Assembly: GCA_035628915.1 (NCBI GenBank)
Contig: DASPIW010000031.1
Coordinates: forward strand, 62,001-126,000
Reading direction: 5' to 3'
Length of the DNA stretch: 64,000 nt
Source of the DNA: JARBUG01 sp035628915
GTDB taxonomy: Bacteria > Bacillota > Sulfobacillia > Symbiobacteriales > Symbiobacteriaceae
Shown here: piece after piece, positions 10,681 to 19,780 of the stretch
How positions within the stretch are numbered: the stretch's first letter is position 1
How the letters are laid out: the number at the start of each line of letters is the position of its first letter
Made by a program: the position numbers and the translations under genes
Notes under the pieces: generated by a model
The model's input: the letters and a program-made list of their open reading frames with translations, nothing else
Databases searched by the model: none
What the model was told of the DNA's origin: nothing

Positions 10681-11718
10681 CTACTTCCCCTCCTTGTGGT
10701 CGTAGCTGTGGACCATCTCCACAACCTTCTGCAGCGCCGAAATGGTCATGCTCGGCATGCAGCCATGGCCCAGGTTGAAAATGTGGCCCGGGCGCCCCTC
10801 CGTGCGGCGGAGCACATCATGCACCTTGTCGCGCAGCACATTGTCTGGCGCATAGACGGCGATGGGATCCAGGTTGCCCTGGACGGCGTGGTTCGGCCCT
10901 ACCTTCGCCCATGCCTTGTCCATCTCTTCCTTCCAGTCGATGCCGATCACATCGGCGCCAAGGTCGGCGAAGGACTCGAGCAGGTGGCCCGTGTGAACGC
11001 CAAATAGAATGATGGGGGCGCCCGTCGCCTTCACGGCGTTGATGATCTTGTACATGTGCGGCTTGACGTACTTGTCGTAGTCCGGCCGGTTCAGGTTGCC
11101 AACCCAACTGTCAAAGAGCTGCACGGCGTGACAGCCCGCCTTGATCTGATCGACCATATAGGTAGCGACCATGTCGCTCAGCTTCTCCATGAGCGCCGCC
11201 CACACAAGGGGCTCGCTGTACATCAGGTTCTTGACGACCTTGTAGTCCTTGGTGGGCTTACCTTCCACGGCGTAGCTCGCCAGCGTGAAGGGTGCGCCGG
11301 CAAAGCCCAGAAGGGGCCGGTCGAGCTCGCGGGAAACGATCTTGATCGTCTCCAGCACGTAAGGCACCATCTCGGCAGCGTTCAGCTCCGGGATTGCCTC
11401 GACATCCTTCATGGTCCGAATCGGCTTTTCGAAGACCGGGCCGATATTTTCGACGATGTCCACACCCAGGCCCATGCCCCGCAGCGGGGTCATGATGTCT
11501 GAGAAAAGGATCGCCGCGTCCACGTCCAATTGCTTGACGGGAAGGATAGTGACCTCCGCGCAGACCTCAGGATGCTCGCAGATCTCCATGAGCGTGTACT
11601 TCTCACGGACTTTGCGGTACTCCGGCTGGTAGCGGCCGGCCTGCCGCATGAACCAGACGGGCACGCGATCTACAGGTTGGCGGCGGGCGGCGCGGAGCAG
11701 TCGATCGTTGGTCAGCAT
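10681..11718 (-). CDS. hemE: Uroporphyrinogen decarboxylase
   Basis: A 345-residue enzyme converting uroporphyrinogen III to coproporphyrinogen III. Signatures are the N-terminal PVWFMRQAGRYQPEYR and FSDIMTPLRGMG (catalytic Asp region), plus GFAGAPFTLASY and the C-terminal NLGHGCMPS. AAAGGAG lies 15 bases before the ATG, which is a long spacing, but no better in-frame start is seen. It is the first gene of hemE-hemH-hemY. Confidence 0.96.
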   Translation of the reverse strand: MLTNDRLLRAARRQPVDRVPVWFMRQAGRYQPEYRKVREKYTLMEICEHPEVCAEVTILPVKQLDVDAAILFSDIMTPLRGMGLGVDIVENIGPVFEKPIRTMKDVEAIPELNAAEMVPYVLETIKIVSRELDRPLLGFAGAPFTLASYAVEGKPTKDYKVVKNLMYSEPLVWAALMEKLSDMVATYMVDQIKAGCHAVQLFDSWVGNLNRPDYDKYVKPHMYKIINAVKATGAPIILFGVHTGHLLESFADLGADVIGIDWKEEMDKAWAKVGPNHAVQGNLDPIAVYAPDNVLRDKVHDVLRRTEGRPGHIFNLGHGCMPSMTISALQKVVEMVHSYDHKEGK

Positions 11719-11869
11719 GTGGCGGGTTCACGGCTCCTTTCAGGGAATGGTCATAGCAACTCCAGTTTAGTGTATCTCAAACGTTCTCCGAAGCATATAG
11801 GTCATGGGCAGGAAGACGGCAGCCCTTTCATGTAATTCCAAAGGTAGTTCTGCCGAGGGGGAGAGGCAT

Positions 11870-12694
11870 ATGGGGAGAGTCCTTGACGGAAGGGTTGCGA
11901 TCATCACGGGCGCCAGCCGCGGCATCGGGCAGGCGCTGGCCGTCCGCCTGGCGCGGGAAGGCGCCGACATTGTGGTCGCTGCGAAAACGGAGACCGAATC
12001 GGCCAAACTGCCCGGAACGATCCATGAAACGGCCGAACTCGTCCGGCGAGAGGGGCGCCGCGCCCTGCCGGTCAAGGCCGACGTCCGCAACGAGGAAGAG
12101 ATCGCCGCCATGGTGCAGCAGGCGGCCGCCGAGTTCGGGCGGATCGACATTCTGATCAATAACGCCGGCGCCCTCTGGTGGAAGCCTGTCCTGGAAACGC
12201 CGGCCAAGCGCTTTGACCTGCTCATGTCCGTCAACGTGCGGGCAGCCTTTCTCTGCAGTTAATATGCCCTGCCGTACATGGTCCGGCAGAAGTGGGGCCA
12301 CATCATCAACATGGCGCCGGCGATCTCGACAGAAGCAAACCCGGGCATGGTCGCCTACATGGTCAGCAAAATGGGCATGGCGCGGGTGGCGATTGGCATT
12401 GCGGAGGAGCACAAGGCTGACAACGTGGCGGCCAACGCCCTCTGGCCGGTCACCCCCATTGAAACAGCGGCAGTGATTGTCAACCACCTGGGCGAGCGCT
12501 CCCAGTGGCGCACGCCGGAGATTCTCTGCGACGCCGTCATGGCGATTTTGCGACAGGAGCCGGCGCAGTGCACGGGACGGCAGCTCACCGATGAACAGAT
12601 TCTGCGGGAGGCCGGCGTTACCGACTTTGACCGGTATTGGTGCGAGGGGAAGCCGCCGGAGAACCCCATCTACATCGACGGGAGGCACTGGTAG
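11870..12694 (+). pseudogene. Short-chain dehydrogenase interrupted by an in-frame TAA
   Basis: One continuous 275-codon reading frame with a single TAA at 12260-12262 (residue 131), between VNVRAAFLCS and YALPYMVRQKWG. Restoring that codon gives a full classical SDR: cofactor site TGASRGIG, NNAG, and YMVSK with the active Tyr and Lys. The stretch HIINMAPAIS to ANALWPVTPIETAA resembles HSDL2-type SDRs, where the catalytic Ser would be expected at the Ala of NMAP. A CAA-to-TAA change would explain the stop. GAGGGGGAGAGG precedes the ATG, so translation still initiates. It may be a decaying gene, a strain-specific mutation or a sequence error. Confidence 0.85.
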
Positions 12695-12771
12695 TCGAAG
12701 GACTGAACTGTTGAATATTTGGAAACGTCGTATGAGCGGCTCACTCCAACGCCCGGGGAGGTACATACGCC

Positions 12772-14430
12772 ATGCGCTTTGCCCGCCCGCTGCATCTAGC
12801 CTTGTTCACCGCGTTCCTGGCTGCGCTCGCCTGGTGGTCACTGACCGGCTATGCGCCGGTCGCCCCTCCGGGCGCCTTGCCCCAAGTCACGCTGCAGTTC
12901 GACGGTCACCGCGCCTGGCAGGCTGTAAAGTCTTTTGTTGAACAGAACCCCGGCCGGGTGACCGGCACGGCGGCCGGCCAACGGTCCGCCGCATACATGG
13001 CGGAGCAGTTCAGGGCCGTCGGGCTGGCTAGTGGCACATACCCGTTTACCGAACGGAGTCTCACCGTCGGCAGGGACTTCAGCGGCAACAACACCTGCGG
13101 GATCGCCGCCGGTTCGGAAAAAGCCGCTGTTCTCTTTACCGCGCACAGGGACGTCCACCCCAGAACCCGTGACGGCGCGGTCGACAACGGGTCGGGAGTC
13201 GGGGCCATCCTCGAACTGGCCCGGGTGCTCGCTCCCGCCCCCCACCGGTACACGTACGTCTTCTGCGCGCTGGACGGCGAAGAGGTCGGCCTGTTGGGCG
13301 CCCGGGCCCTGGTCAAGAACCCGCCTGTGCCCCTCCCGGAGATCCGGCTGATCGTCAACCTGGACATGATCGCCTTCCGTGCAGGCGATTCCCTTTGGGT
13401 CAGGAACACGGAATATCTCCACCCGCAGGCGCTGGGCCTGCTTCAGGCGGTAATCGGGCTTACGGGCTCTTCCCTGCAGACAGCCGGCCTGGTTCAGCCG
13501 CCCATCCCCATCAATACCGACGCCGACCAGTTCCGCTGGGGCAATCTACCCATCGTCGACATCGTCGATGCCAATCCGCGTGCGTACCCGAACTACCACA
13601 AGCCGGAGGATACCGTGGACAAGCTCCTGCCCGACTCGCTGCAGCGCATCGGCAGGACGGTGGAGCTGCTGGTCCGGCAGGGCGACGCCGTGGGCGCCTT
13701 TGCGCCCAATGCAGGCCTTGTGCTAATGCGCCAGCAGGGCGCGCACTACGAGTATCTGCCGCCCTGGCGCCTGGCTCTGGCCGGAGCCTGCCTCCTGCTG
13801 GTTCTGCTGCTGCCTGCGGTCCATGCCGCTGCCGACCTCCGGCGCCGGCAGGTCTATGTGTGGGGGATGCTGCGCGAACAGAGGTGGCCCCTGGTCATCC
13901 TCGTTGTGCTGTTGGTGCTCGCCGGACTGGTGAAAACGCCGCTCCTGTCGCTCCTGCTGGGCTTTGCCCTGGCTATCGCGCTGCGAAAGGCCAAGGGTGG
14001 GGACCGGGGCCTGGGGCGCCTCCTGGTGGCTCTGGCGCCCCCCTTCCTGTTTGCTTCGGGATGGTGGGCAGCCGGCCAGTGGCCCATGTTTGCCCCCTAT
14101 GCCCTGGCGGCGCTGCCTGCAGCTGTCTTCACGACCTGGAAGCCCGGCTGGCTCATGCGTACTGCAGACGTGGCCCTCATGACCATACTGGGGTGCATCA
14201 CCATCTTCCCGGAGATCATCAAAGGTGCCGCCATCCTCTTCCTCACCGCTGCTGCCAACTGGGTTCCGGCCTTCCTGCGGCTGTGGGCAGTACGGATCTA
14301 TCTGTTCACCCCCGCTGAGAGAGGCGTCCTGGCGGTCTGCTTCACCCTGACATTCCTGGCGGCCCTGTGGGGCTCTTTTGCCCGCAGGCCTGCAACCGCA
14401 GACACTCGCCCCGATACGGCCGCTGCATAA
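12772..14430 (+). CDS. M28-family zinc peptidase with a C-terminal membrane domain
   Basis: 552 residues: an N-terminal membrane anchor (about 8-25), an M28 aminopeptidase-like domain (about 45-310) and 6-7 membrane segments from about 325 to the end. Candidate zinc ligands are in FTAHRDV, GAVDNGSGVGA, LDGEEVGLLGA, IVNLDMIA and PNYHKPEDT, matching the His/Asp/Glu/Asp/His order of M28. The family removes N-terminal residues; here the catalytic domain is probably outside the membrane. GGGGAGG lies 10 bases before the ATG. It is monocistronic, with a terminator after it. Substrate unknown. Confidence 0.88.
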   Translation: MRFARPLHLALFTAFLAALAWWSLTGYAPVAPPGALPQVTLQFDGHRAWQAVKSFVEQNPGRVTGTAAGQRSAAYMAEQFRAVGLASGTYPFTERSLTVGRDFSGNNTCGIAAGSEKAAVLFTAHRDVHPRTRDGAVDNGSGVGAILELARVLAPAPHRYTYVFCALDGEEVGLLGARALVKNPPVPLPEIRLIVNLDMIAFRAGDSLWVRNTEYLHPQALGLLQAVIGLTGSSLQTAGLVQPPIPINTDADQFRWGNLPIVDIVDANPRAYPNYHKPEDTVDKLLPDSLQRIGRTVELLVRQGDAVGAFAPNAGLVLMRQQGAHYEYLPPWRLALAGACLLLVLLLPAVHAAADLRRRQVYVWGMLREQRWPLVILVVLLVLAGLVKTPLLSLLLGFALAIALRKAKGGDRGLGRLLVALAPPFLFASGWWAAGQWPMFAPYALAALPAAVFTTWKPGWLMRTADVALMTILGCITIFPEIIKGAAILFLTAAANWVPAFLRLWAVRIYLFTPAERGVLAVCFTLTFLAALWGSFARRPATADTRPDTAAA

Positions 14431-14440
14431 TGGTACGCGC

Positions 14441-14466
14441 AAGGGGCCGCCCGCAGGCGGCCCCTT
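14441..14466. terminator. Bidirectional terminator between convergent genes
   Basis: An 11-bp perfect stem (AAGGGGCCGCC with GGCGGCCCCTT) with a CGCA loop, lying between the stop of the M28 peptidase gene (plus) and the stop of the EVE gene (minus). Confidence 0.75.
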
Positions 14467-14469
14467 CCT

Positions 14470-14880
14470 TTACTCCATCTTGCCCATGGTGTGAATCACG
14501 CGCCACAGCTCCTCGGGCACCGGCATCACCGACAGCCGTGACTGCCGCACCAGTTCCCACGCGGCAAACCGTTCGTCCGCCTTGATCGCGGCCAGGGTCA
14601 CCGGCTCGGCGAACCGGTAGGCGGGGACCACGTCTACCACCACAAACCGTGGATCTGACTCCGCCGGATCCGGATACGCCGCCCGCTCCACCCGCCCCAC
14701 GCCCACTACTGCCCGCTCATTGCCGGTGTGGTAGAACAGGAACAGATCACCGGGCGCCATGGCCCGCATGTGCTTGAGCGCCGTAGGGTTGCGCACCCCG
14801 TTCCAGGGCTCGCGGCCCCGGCTCTCAAGGTCTGCATAGCTGAACTCCTCCGGCTCAGTCTTCATCAGCCAGTACGCCAT
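14470..14880 (-). CDS. EVE (PUA-like) domain protein
   Basis: A 136-residue single-domain protein. YWLMKTEPEEFSYADL, WNGVRNPTALKHMRAM, GDLFLFYHTGNERAVVGVGRV and LVRQSRLSVMPVPEELW are the typical EVE-family blocks. EVE domains adopt a PUA-like fold and are thought to bind modified bases in DNA or RNA. That is family knowledge and no substrate can be inferred here. GGGGGA precedes the ATG. It begins 8 bases after the stop of the D-aminoacylase-like gene, so it is probably co-transcribed with it. Confidence 0.92.
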   Translation of the reverse strand: MAYWLMKTEPEEFSYADLESRGREPWNGVRNPTALKHMRAMAPGDLFLFYHTGNERAVVGVGRVERAAYPDPAESDPRFVVVDVVPAYRFAEPVTLAAIKADERFAAWELVRQSRLSVMPVPEELWRVIHTMGKME

Positions 14881-14888
14881 AGGTCCCC

Positions 14889-16412
14889 CTACTTCCCCTT
14901 TCGCAGCACCCGCCCCGGTCGCCCCTCAAGGCGCTTTCCGTCCTGCACGGCGGCCTTACCGTTGACCAGCACATGCCTGATCCCAGCCGGATACTCTTGC
15001 GGGCTAAGCCAGGTTGTCCGATCCTGTACGGTCTTCGGATCAAAGACCACCAGGTCGGCATAGAATCCCGGCTTCACGTAGCCGCGATCGGTCAGACCCA
15101 GGTTGTCCGCCACGGCACCGGTCATCTTTCGAATCATCGTCTCGGGGGTCATGATCTTCCGCTCCCGCACATACTGCCCCAACAGCATCGGATACGACCC
15201 GTACGACCGCCGGTGGAAAGCGTGAGCCAGCGCTTCAGCCGGCGTACCCAATTTCGGCTGCGACTCCCCGTCGGTGCTGACCACCGACCACGGCGCCTGG
15301 TAGAACCGAATCATCGCCTTCTCACTGCTGACAAGGGCAACCACACGCAGCCCGGGATCACCTGCTGCAGCCGGTCCAGCCTCACCCATAGTCTTGCCGA
15401 TCAGGGACGGATCAGCCGCTTTGGTAATAACCAGATACTCGGACGGCAACGACTGCGCCCACTCGCTCAAGGGCCGGTTGATCGCATAGTCCGGCGCCAG
15501 GTACGGGTAGACGTCCGCAAAGACCCTCTGCCCGCTGTTGATCGCCTGCTCCACCAGCTTGACGACCTGCTCTTCCTTCCCCCAGTTGGGGTACTTGACA
15601 ATCTTAAAATGGGAGAGGTTTAGTGGCACACCACCGGCTTTACTGATCGCCAGCGCCTCCTGCAGCGCTTCGACAATCTGGTCACCCTCGCTGCGCAGGT
15701 GCGTGCTGTAGACACCGCCAAACGGCTTGGTCTCGCCTACCAGCGCTGCAATCTCGGCCTGGCCGGCCAGGCGGCCCGGCATGTACTCCAGGCCGGAAGA
15801 GAGCCCGAAAGCCCCCTCCTCCATCGACTGCCGGACCATCCGCTTCATCGCCTCCAGCTGACCGGCGCTCGCGTTCCCCGCGGCATCCCCCATCACAGCG
15901 CCGCGCACGGAGCCCTGGCCCACGAACAGCCCGAAGTTAACGCCCGTTCCCACCTTGGTCAACCGGTCCAGCTCCTGGCCAATTGGCAGGGGCGAACGGC
16001 CGTCGACGCCGCCAAACTCGGTGGTGATGCCCTGCATAAGCGATGCAGTCGCGTCCAGATCCTCATATGGGTTGATGAAATCATGCGTGTGCGAATGGGG
16101 ATTCATGAAGCCCGGCGCCACGACCATTCCGGCCGCATCGATCTCCCGTCCCGCCGTATGCGGCCCGAGTTTTCCCACCGCCACGATTTTATCGGCGATA
16201 ATGGCGACATCGCCCGCCACCCCCGGGCCGCCGGAGCCGTCCATGATCGTCCCGCCCCGGATTACAAGGTCATATGCAGCAGGCGCCGACTGGACAGGGG
16301 GCTCTGTCTGGCCCGGGTCGGCGGGGTTCGCAGCAGGGGGTTGTCCACCGCTGGTGCAGCCGGCCATAACGATGAGTAGAGCCGCCATGGCGGCCGCAAA
16401 GCTACGTAGCAA
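14889..16412 (-). CDS. N-acyl-D-amino-acid deacylase-like lipoprotein (amidohydrolase)
   Basis: A 507-residue lipoprotein. The start is TTG at 16412 because AGGAGGGG lies 6 bases upstream and the product then begins with a signal sequence ending in the lipobox VMAGC. After a Pro-rich linker comes an amidohydrolase barrel with NPHSHTHDF metal ligands (about residue 105), ITTEFGGVDGRS, a STHLRSEGD block with catalytic-type His, and LNLSHFKI. This pattern fits D-aminoacylase/dihydroorotase-like enzymes that hydrolyse N-acylated D-amino acids. It probably acts outside the cell on peptidoglycan-derived or dietary substrates (inference). Confidence 0.85.
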   Translation of the reverse strand: MLRSFAAAMAALLIVMAGCTSGGQPPAANPADPGQTEPPVQSAPAAYDLVIRGGTIMDGSGGPGVAGDVAIIADKIVAVGKLGPHTAGREIDAAGMVVAPGFMNPHSHTHDFINPYEDLDATASLMQGITTEFGGVDGRSPLPIGQELDRLTKVGTGVNFGLFVGQGSVRGAVMGDAAGNASAGQLEAMKRMVRQSMEEGAFGLSSGLEYMPGRLAGQAEIAALVGETKPFGGVYSTHLRSEGDQIVEALQEALAISKAGGVPLNLSHFKIVKYPNWGKEEQVVKLVEQAINSGQRVFADVYPYLAPDYAINRPLSEWAQSLPSEYLVITKAADPSLIGKTMGEAGPAAAGDPGLRVVALVSSEKAMIRFYQAPWSVVSTDGESQPKLGTPAEALAHAFHRRSYGSYPMLLGQYVRERKIMTPETMIRKMTGAVADNLGLTDRGYVKPGFYADLVVFDPKTVQDRTTWLSPQEYPAGIRHVLVNGKAAVQDGKRLEGRPGRVLRKGK

Positions 16413-16443
16413 GAGCGTCCCCTCCTGTGATTGATACACTGAC

Positions 16444-16472
16444 ACTCTATCGCACCGTTGATATGTAGTCAA
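16444..16472 (-). promoter_or_regulatory. Sigma-A-like promoter of the D-aminoacylase-like lipoprotein gene
   Basis: TTGACT (16472-16467), a 17-base spacer and TAGAGT (16449-16444) on the minus strand, about 30 bases upstream of the TTG start. Confidence 0.6.
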
Positions 16473-16649
16473 ATTATGAGGGGGTATTGAATGGGCCGAA
16501 AGGCCACCCTCTTGCCAAATTTGTTGAAACAATGTACACTTATCAACGCATCGTCAAATTGGTTCCGCCGGGGTTCTCCTTGACTACAGGGTAACCGTCT
16601 CCGTGCAGAACATGGGCGAGCAATATTTGGGATGAGGAGTACGAGAGAC

Positions 16650-16925
16650 ATGACGAAGACCCTGTATTTTGGGAACCTGCCCTGGGCGGCCACCGACGCG
16701 GATCTGACCAACGCTGTCACGCAGTATGCCGAAGTGATTTCCGCCCGGATCGCAGTGGACCGCGAGACTGGCCGCAGCCGTGGCTTTGGTTTCGTGGAAG
16801 TCCCGGCCGACAAGGCTGAGGCCGTCATTAACGCCCTCAACGGCTCCATGTGGGGCGGCCGTCCTCTCACCGTCAACGAAGCCCGGCCCCGCGAAGAGCG
16901 GCCCGCCCGGAGTCCCCGCCGCTAA
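16650..16925 (+). CDS. Single RRM-domain RNA-binding protein
   Basis: 91 residues, almost entirely one RNA recognition motif: RNP2 LYFGNL at residues 4-9 and RNP1 RGFGFVEV near 44-51, followed by a short basic tail rich in Arg and Pro. Such glycine-poor single RRMs are found in cyanobacteria and some Firmicutes, often cold-responsive; their targets are mostly unknown. The ATG at 16650 gives the family's usual N-terminus (MTKTLYFGNLPW). A GAGGAG lies about 10-13 bases upstream, so an ATG six codons earlier is unlikely. Monocistronic with a strong terminator. Confidence 0.92.
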   Translation: MTKTLYFGNLPWAATDADLTNAVTQYAEVISARIAVDRETGRSRGFGFVEVPADKAEAVINALNGSMWGGRPLTVNEARPREERPARSPRR

Positions 16926-16943
16926 TTCATTTTGCATGTAGGC

Positions 16944-16969
16944 AAGCGCCATCCTTCGGGATGGCGCTT
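16944..16969 (+). terminator. Terminator of the RRM gene with a UUCG loop
   Basis: An 11-bp stem (AAGCGCCATCC with GGATGGCGCTT) closed by the extra-stable TTCG tetraloop and followed by TATTGTTGTG. Confidence 0.8.
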
Positions 16970-17126
16970 TATTGTTGTGTTCGAAAGGCTAGTCCAATTC
17001 ACCATAAGGGTCATTTTTTGTTAATCTACACTTTTTTCGGCAGTCTTGGGAACAAACCGGAGCGCGATGTCGTCATTCAAGTGAAATCCCACGTTAGGGA
17101 ATTCCCGAACAAGGAGGCGTTCCATC

Positions 17127-17948
17127 ATGTTGCGCGCGTTCCTTACTGTCATGTTGGCCGCCCTGCTCGTCTTCACGGGTGCCGGCGGCGCGATCGCAAG
17201 CCCCGCCCCCGGCGGCGGCGTCATCACCCTCTCCGGGCGGCTGGAGTATGTCACAAGCGTATCTGCTCCGCACTACGAAGTCGGCCGGGCCGCAGTTCCT
17301 GAGCCGATCCACCTCTATGGCAGCCCCTACTACGTGTTATTTGGCCAGATTGAAGCGGGCGACCGGAGCCATCGCCTCGTGCAGGATACTCCGGCGGGCC
17401 CGGTGCCGGTCCTGATCCACAGCGCCGCGGTCGACCTCTCGGCGCTGACCGGGCAGCGGGTCGGACTCGTGGCGTCTCGTGACCCGAGCATCCCTGAAAC
17501 CCCCTCCTACGACGTCATCGCAGCCGTAGCCGTCACGGAGGATGTCAGCGCCCTGCTTAGGATGGGCCCCATCTATACGGTGCCCGACTGGCCGATTTCC
17601 GTCATGATGGGCGGTAAGGAAGTCGCTATGGATCAGCCCCCCATCCTGGGCAACGGTCGGACCCTGGTGCCGCTGCGGGCCATCGGCGAGGCGCTGGGCG
17701 CCAGTGTCAGTTGGGACGAGGCGACGAAGACGGCTACCCTCGCCCTGGGCGCCCGTGAAGTCAAAGTCACGGTGGGCACCAACCGGGTCTCCATTCGGGA
17801 GACCGGCTGGCCGGAAAACGTCATCTACTGCGATGTCGCACCCGTGGTCGCGGGCGGACGGACCCTGGTACCGGTCCGGGTCGTTTCGGAGAGCCTGGGC
17901 CTGAAGGTGGGCTGGGACGAAGCCACGCACACCGTCACCCTGAACTGA
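17127..17948 (+). CDS. Secreted protein with copper-amine-oxidase-N-type domain
   Basis: 273 residues with a clear signal peptide (MLRAFLTVMLAALLVF, cleavage near AIASPA). The C-terminal half holds the stalk-like Cu_amine_oxidN1 fold seen in many Firmicute cell-surface proteins: GNGRTLVPLRAIGEALGASV, a middle strand block, and GGRTLVPVRVVSESLGLKV. The first half (about 30-150) is not recognised. These domains have no catalytic role of their own and may serve surface attachment. AAGGAGG lies 9 bases before the ATG. The same domain type recurs in the L,D-transpeptidase gene near 27 kb. Confidence 0.85.
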   Translation: MLRAFLTVMLAALLVFTGAGGAIASPAPGGGVITLSGRLEYVTSVSAPHYEVGRAAVPEPIHLYGSPYYVLFGQIEAGDRSHRLVQDTPAGPVPVLIHSAAVDLSALTGQRVGLVASRDPSIPETPSYDVIAAVAVTEDVSALLRMGPIYTVPDWPISVMMGGKEVAMDQPPILGNGRTLVPLRAIGEALGASVSWDEATKTATLALGAREVKVTVGTNRVSIRETGWPENVIYCDVAPVVAGGRTLVPVRVVSESLGLKVGWDEATHTVTLN

Positions 17949-17962
17949 GAACAGGCGCGCTG

Positions 17963-17988
17963 CAGGCCGGAGGCAATCCTCCGGCCTG
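17963..17988 (+). terminator. Terminator hairpin after the secreted protein gene
   Basis: An 11-bp stem (CAGGCCGGAGG with CCTCCGGCCTG), CAAT loop, followed by TGTGCC; U-poor. Confidence 0.55.
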
Positions 17989-18079
17989 TGTGCCGCGTCG
18001 CTCCCGCAGGAGTCAAATCATCCGGCAACGAACATCCTTTAGTATCGGATAGAATGCAGCGGCGTAAAGGATGGGACCT

Positions 18080-18619
18080 GTGTTCTTTGACTGGATCATG
18101 GGCGTGGCACTTCGCCCGCGGGTGACTTTCGAACGCTCCAGGGAGCATTTACGCTTCGGCTACTGGTGGATCGTACTGACCGTCATGTCCCTCGACGCTG
18201 TCATGGGCATTTTCCACCCGGAGTCAGTGTTCGGAAGAGAAGCATGGGTAGATGCGACGCTGTTCGTGGTCATGTTCGACCTGTTTATCTTTGACCTGCA
18301 GGCCCTCATGCTCCTCGGAGCCGGCAGAGTCCTCGGCTGGAGCCTGACGTGGCCCCAGGCGGTCAAGTTCTGCGGGCTTCTCTGGTCGATTAACGTCCTG
18401 GAAGACCTGTTTGTCTTTTACCCTTCCCTGAAAGCCATCGCGCAGATCGAACTCTGGACCATGGGATTCTTTAGCATATGGTATGTCATCGTCATGGCCA
18501 TCGGAGTACGCAGAATCTCCGGACTTTCCGGCTGGAAGACGCTTGTTGTGACTCTCCTGGCCGGCGCAACCTGGCGCACTGCGTTTTTCGCGCTGGCCTA
18601 CTATTCGCTGAAGAGTTAA
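18080..18619 (+). CDS. Multi-pass membrane protein, possibly Yip1-like
   Basis: A 179-residue protein with about five membrane segments. The N-terminus MFFDWIMGVALRPRVTF resembles the start of Yip1-domain proteins (short cytoplasmic helix, then hydrophobic segments), but the match is only by eye. I choose GTG at 18080 because AAAGGA lies 8 bases upstream; an ATG three codons earlier overlaps that site. No partner gene is evident. Confidence 0.7.
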   Translation: MFFDWIMGVALRPRVTFERSREHLRFGYWWIVLTVMSLDAVMGIFHPESVFGREAWVDATLFVVMFDLFIFDLQALMLLGAGRVLGWSLTWPQAVKFCGLLWSINVLEDLFVFYPSLKAIAQIELWTMGFFSIWYVIVMAIGVRRISGLSGWKTLVVTLLAGATWRTAFFALAYYSLKS

Positions 18620-18642
18620 GTAGTTCGACACCATTCGACAGA

Positions 18643-18676
18643 CGCCCCCTCTTCCCTATGCGGGAGGAAGGGGGTC
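18643..18676 (+). terminator. Terminator after the Yip1-like membrane protein gene
   Basis: CCCCCT-CTTCC pairs with GGAAG-GGGGT, with one bulge, followed by CTTTCGCTG; 25 bases after the stop codon. Confidence 0.6.
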
Positions 18677-18783
18677 TTTCGCTGTCAGCGAAAACCCGTC
18701 TCACAAGGTGTACAGCCTTTTCCAGGTTACCCGGCAGCCAAATGTGAAACCCCCGATCCTCGACATGTTTTTTGAAAAATCCC

Positions 18784-18813
18784 TTGACCAGAACTGGGAT
18801 CTTTTGGTAGTAT
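18784..18813 (+). promoter_or_regulatory. Promoter of the TPR-protein/exported-peptide operon
   Basis: TTGACC, an 18-base spacer and TAGTAT, giving a leader of about 60 bases before the TPR gene with GGAAAGGAGGGAG as ribosome site. Confidence 0.6.
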
Positions 18814-18878
18814 GATCTCACAGCGATTATGCTACAGGAAAGAACGTTAGAGAGCACACGGAAAGGAGGGAGACGGCG

Positions 18879-19736
18879 ATGGAAACGCAGGTGCTTGAGC
18901 AGTTGGAAAGAGCGCATAAACGCGGTGAGTACGGGCGGGTCATTTTCACTTGCGAACAGCTCCTCGCCAATCCCGCCTACGCCCCCCACCGTGCCCTCAT
19001 TCTGTTCTGGAAGGGCATGTCCCATTACAAGGCCGGACAGGCCTGGCGCGGCGAGGCCATTTCGTGCCTGCGCGAGGCTATGGCCTCAGCCGGGAAAGAC
19101 CGACCAACCAAGGCCCGCATCATGGTCGCCCTGGGCATGGTTTATGCCTACATGGGCGACTGTGTCGCCTACGCGAAAATGCTCAAGGAATGGGATCGCA
19201 TCGCCCGGGACAACACCCCGGATGTCATGCGGTGGGGAGCGTCCTTCTGGTATAACTACGGCTGCACGCTCGACAATGCATTCCGTTACGCGGAAGCCAT
19301 TGAGGCGTATAAACGTGCCCTGGATCTCTGCCACTGGTCCGAACATTTGCGGGGCGACTGCTACCACAACCTGGGCGGATCCTATCTATATTCGGGCGAC
19401 CTGTCCGAGGCCATGGCCGCCATGGAGCACGCGGAGCCACTCTTCCCAGACCAGTCACGCAAGCTGAGCCGCCGTGCCGAGTATGCGCTGGCCGTGAAGG
19501 ACCTGTCCGCAGCCCAGCAATATATCACCGAAGCGCTGGTCCACCCCCAGGTGGACGATTTCACCCGGGCCGACGTCTACTTCACCTGGGCGCAACTGCT
19601 CCTGCTTCTGGACCGGCCCCGGGAAGCGCGCGAAAAAGCGCTGCAGGCCCTCAACCACGCAATTCGGGTCGTGTTTATCCCCTGTATCCACAAAACGAAC
19701 ATGCTCCTGCAGAGGTTCGGCCCGTCCCCTCAGTAA
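18879..19736 (+). CDS. TPR-repeat protein, candidate peptide receptor
   Basis: 285 residues, all-helical. At least four tetratricopeptide-like helix pairs can be read, at about 36-70, 80-112, 120-155 (WYNYGCTLDNAFRYAEAIEA) and 160-195 (DCYHNLGGSYLYSGDLSEA), with another pair near 215-265. There is no helix-turn-helix, signal peptide or membrane segment. AAAGGAGGGAG lies 8-9 bases before the ATG. A 44-codon exported peptide gene starts 44 bases downstream in the same transcript, the arrangement of Rap-Phr cassettes, although the protein is shorter than Rap (about 370 residues). The receptor role is inference from architecture only. Confidence 0.8.
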   Translation: METQVLEQLERAHKRGEYGRVIFTCEQLLANPAYAPHRALILFWKGMSHYKAGQAWRGEAISCLREAMASAGKDRPTKARIMVALGMVYAYMGDCVAYAKMLKEWDRIARDNTPDVMRWGASFWYNYGCTLDNAFRYAEAIEAYKRALDLCHWSEHLRGDCYHNLGGSYLYSGDLSEAMAAMEHAEPLFPDQSRKLSRRAEYALAVKDLSAAQQYITEALVHPQVDDFTRADVYFTWAQLLLLLDRPREAREKALQALNHAIRVVFIPCIHKTNMLLQRFGPSPQ

Positions 19737-19780
19737 CATAGACAAATCCCCCTGGGTAAACCAAGAGGAGGAAGTAAAAC

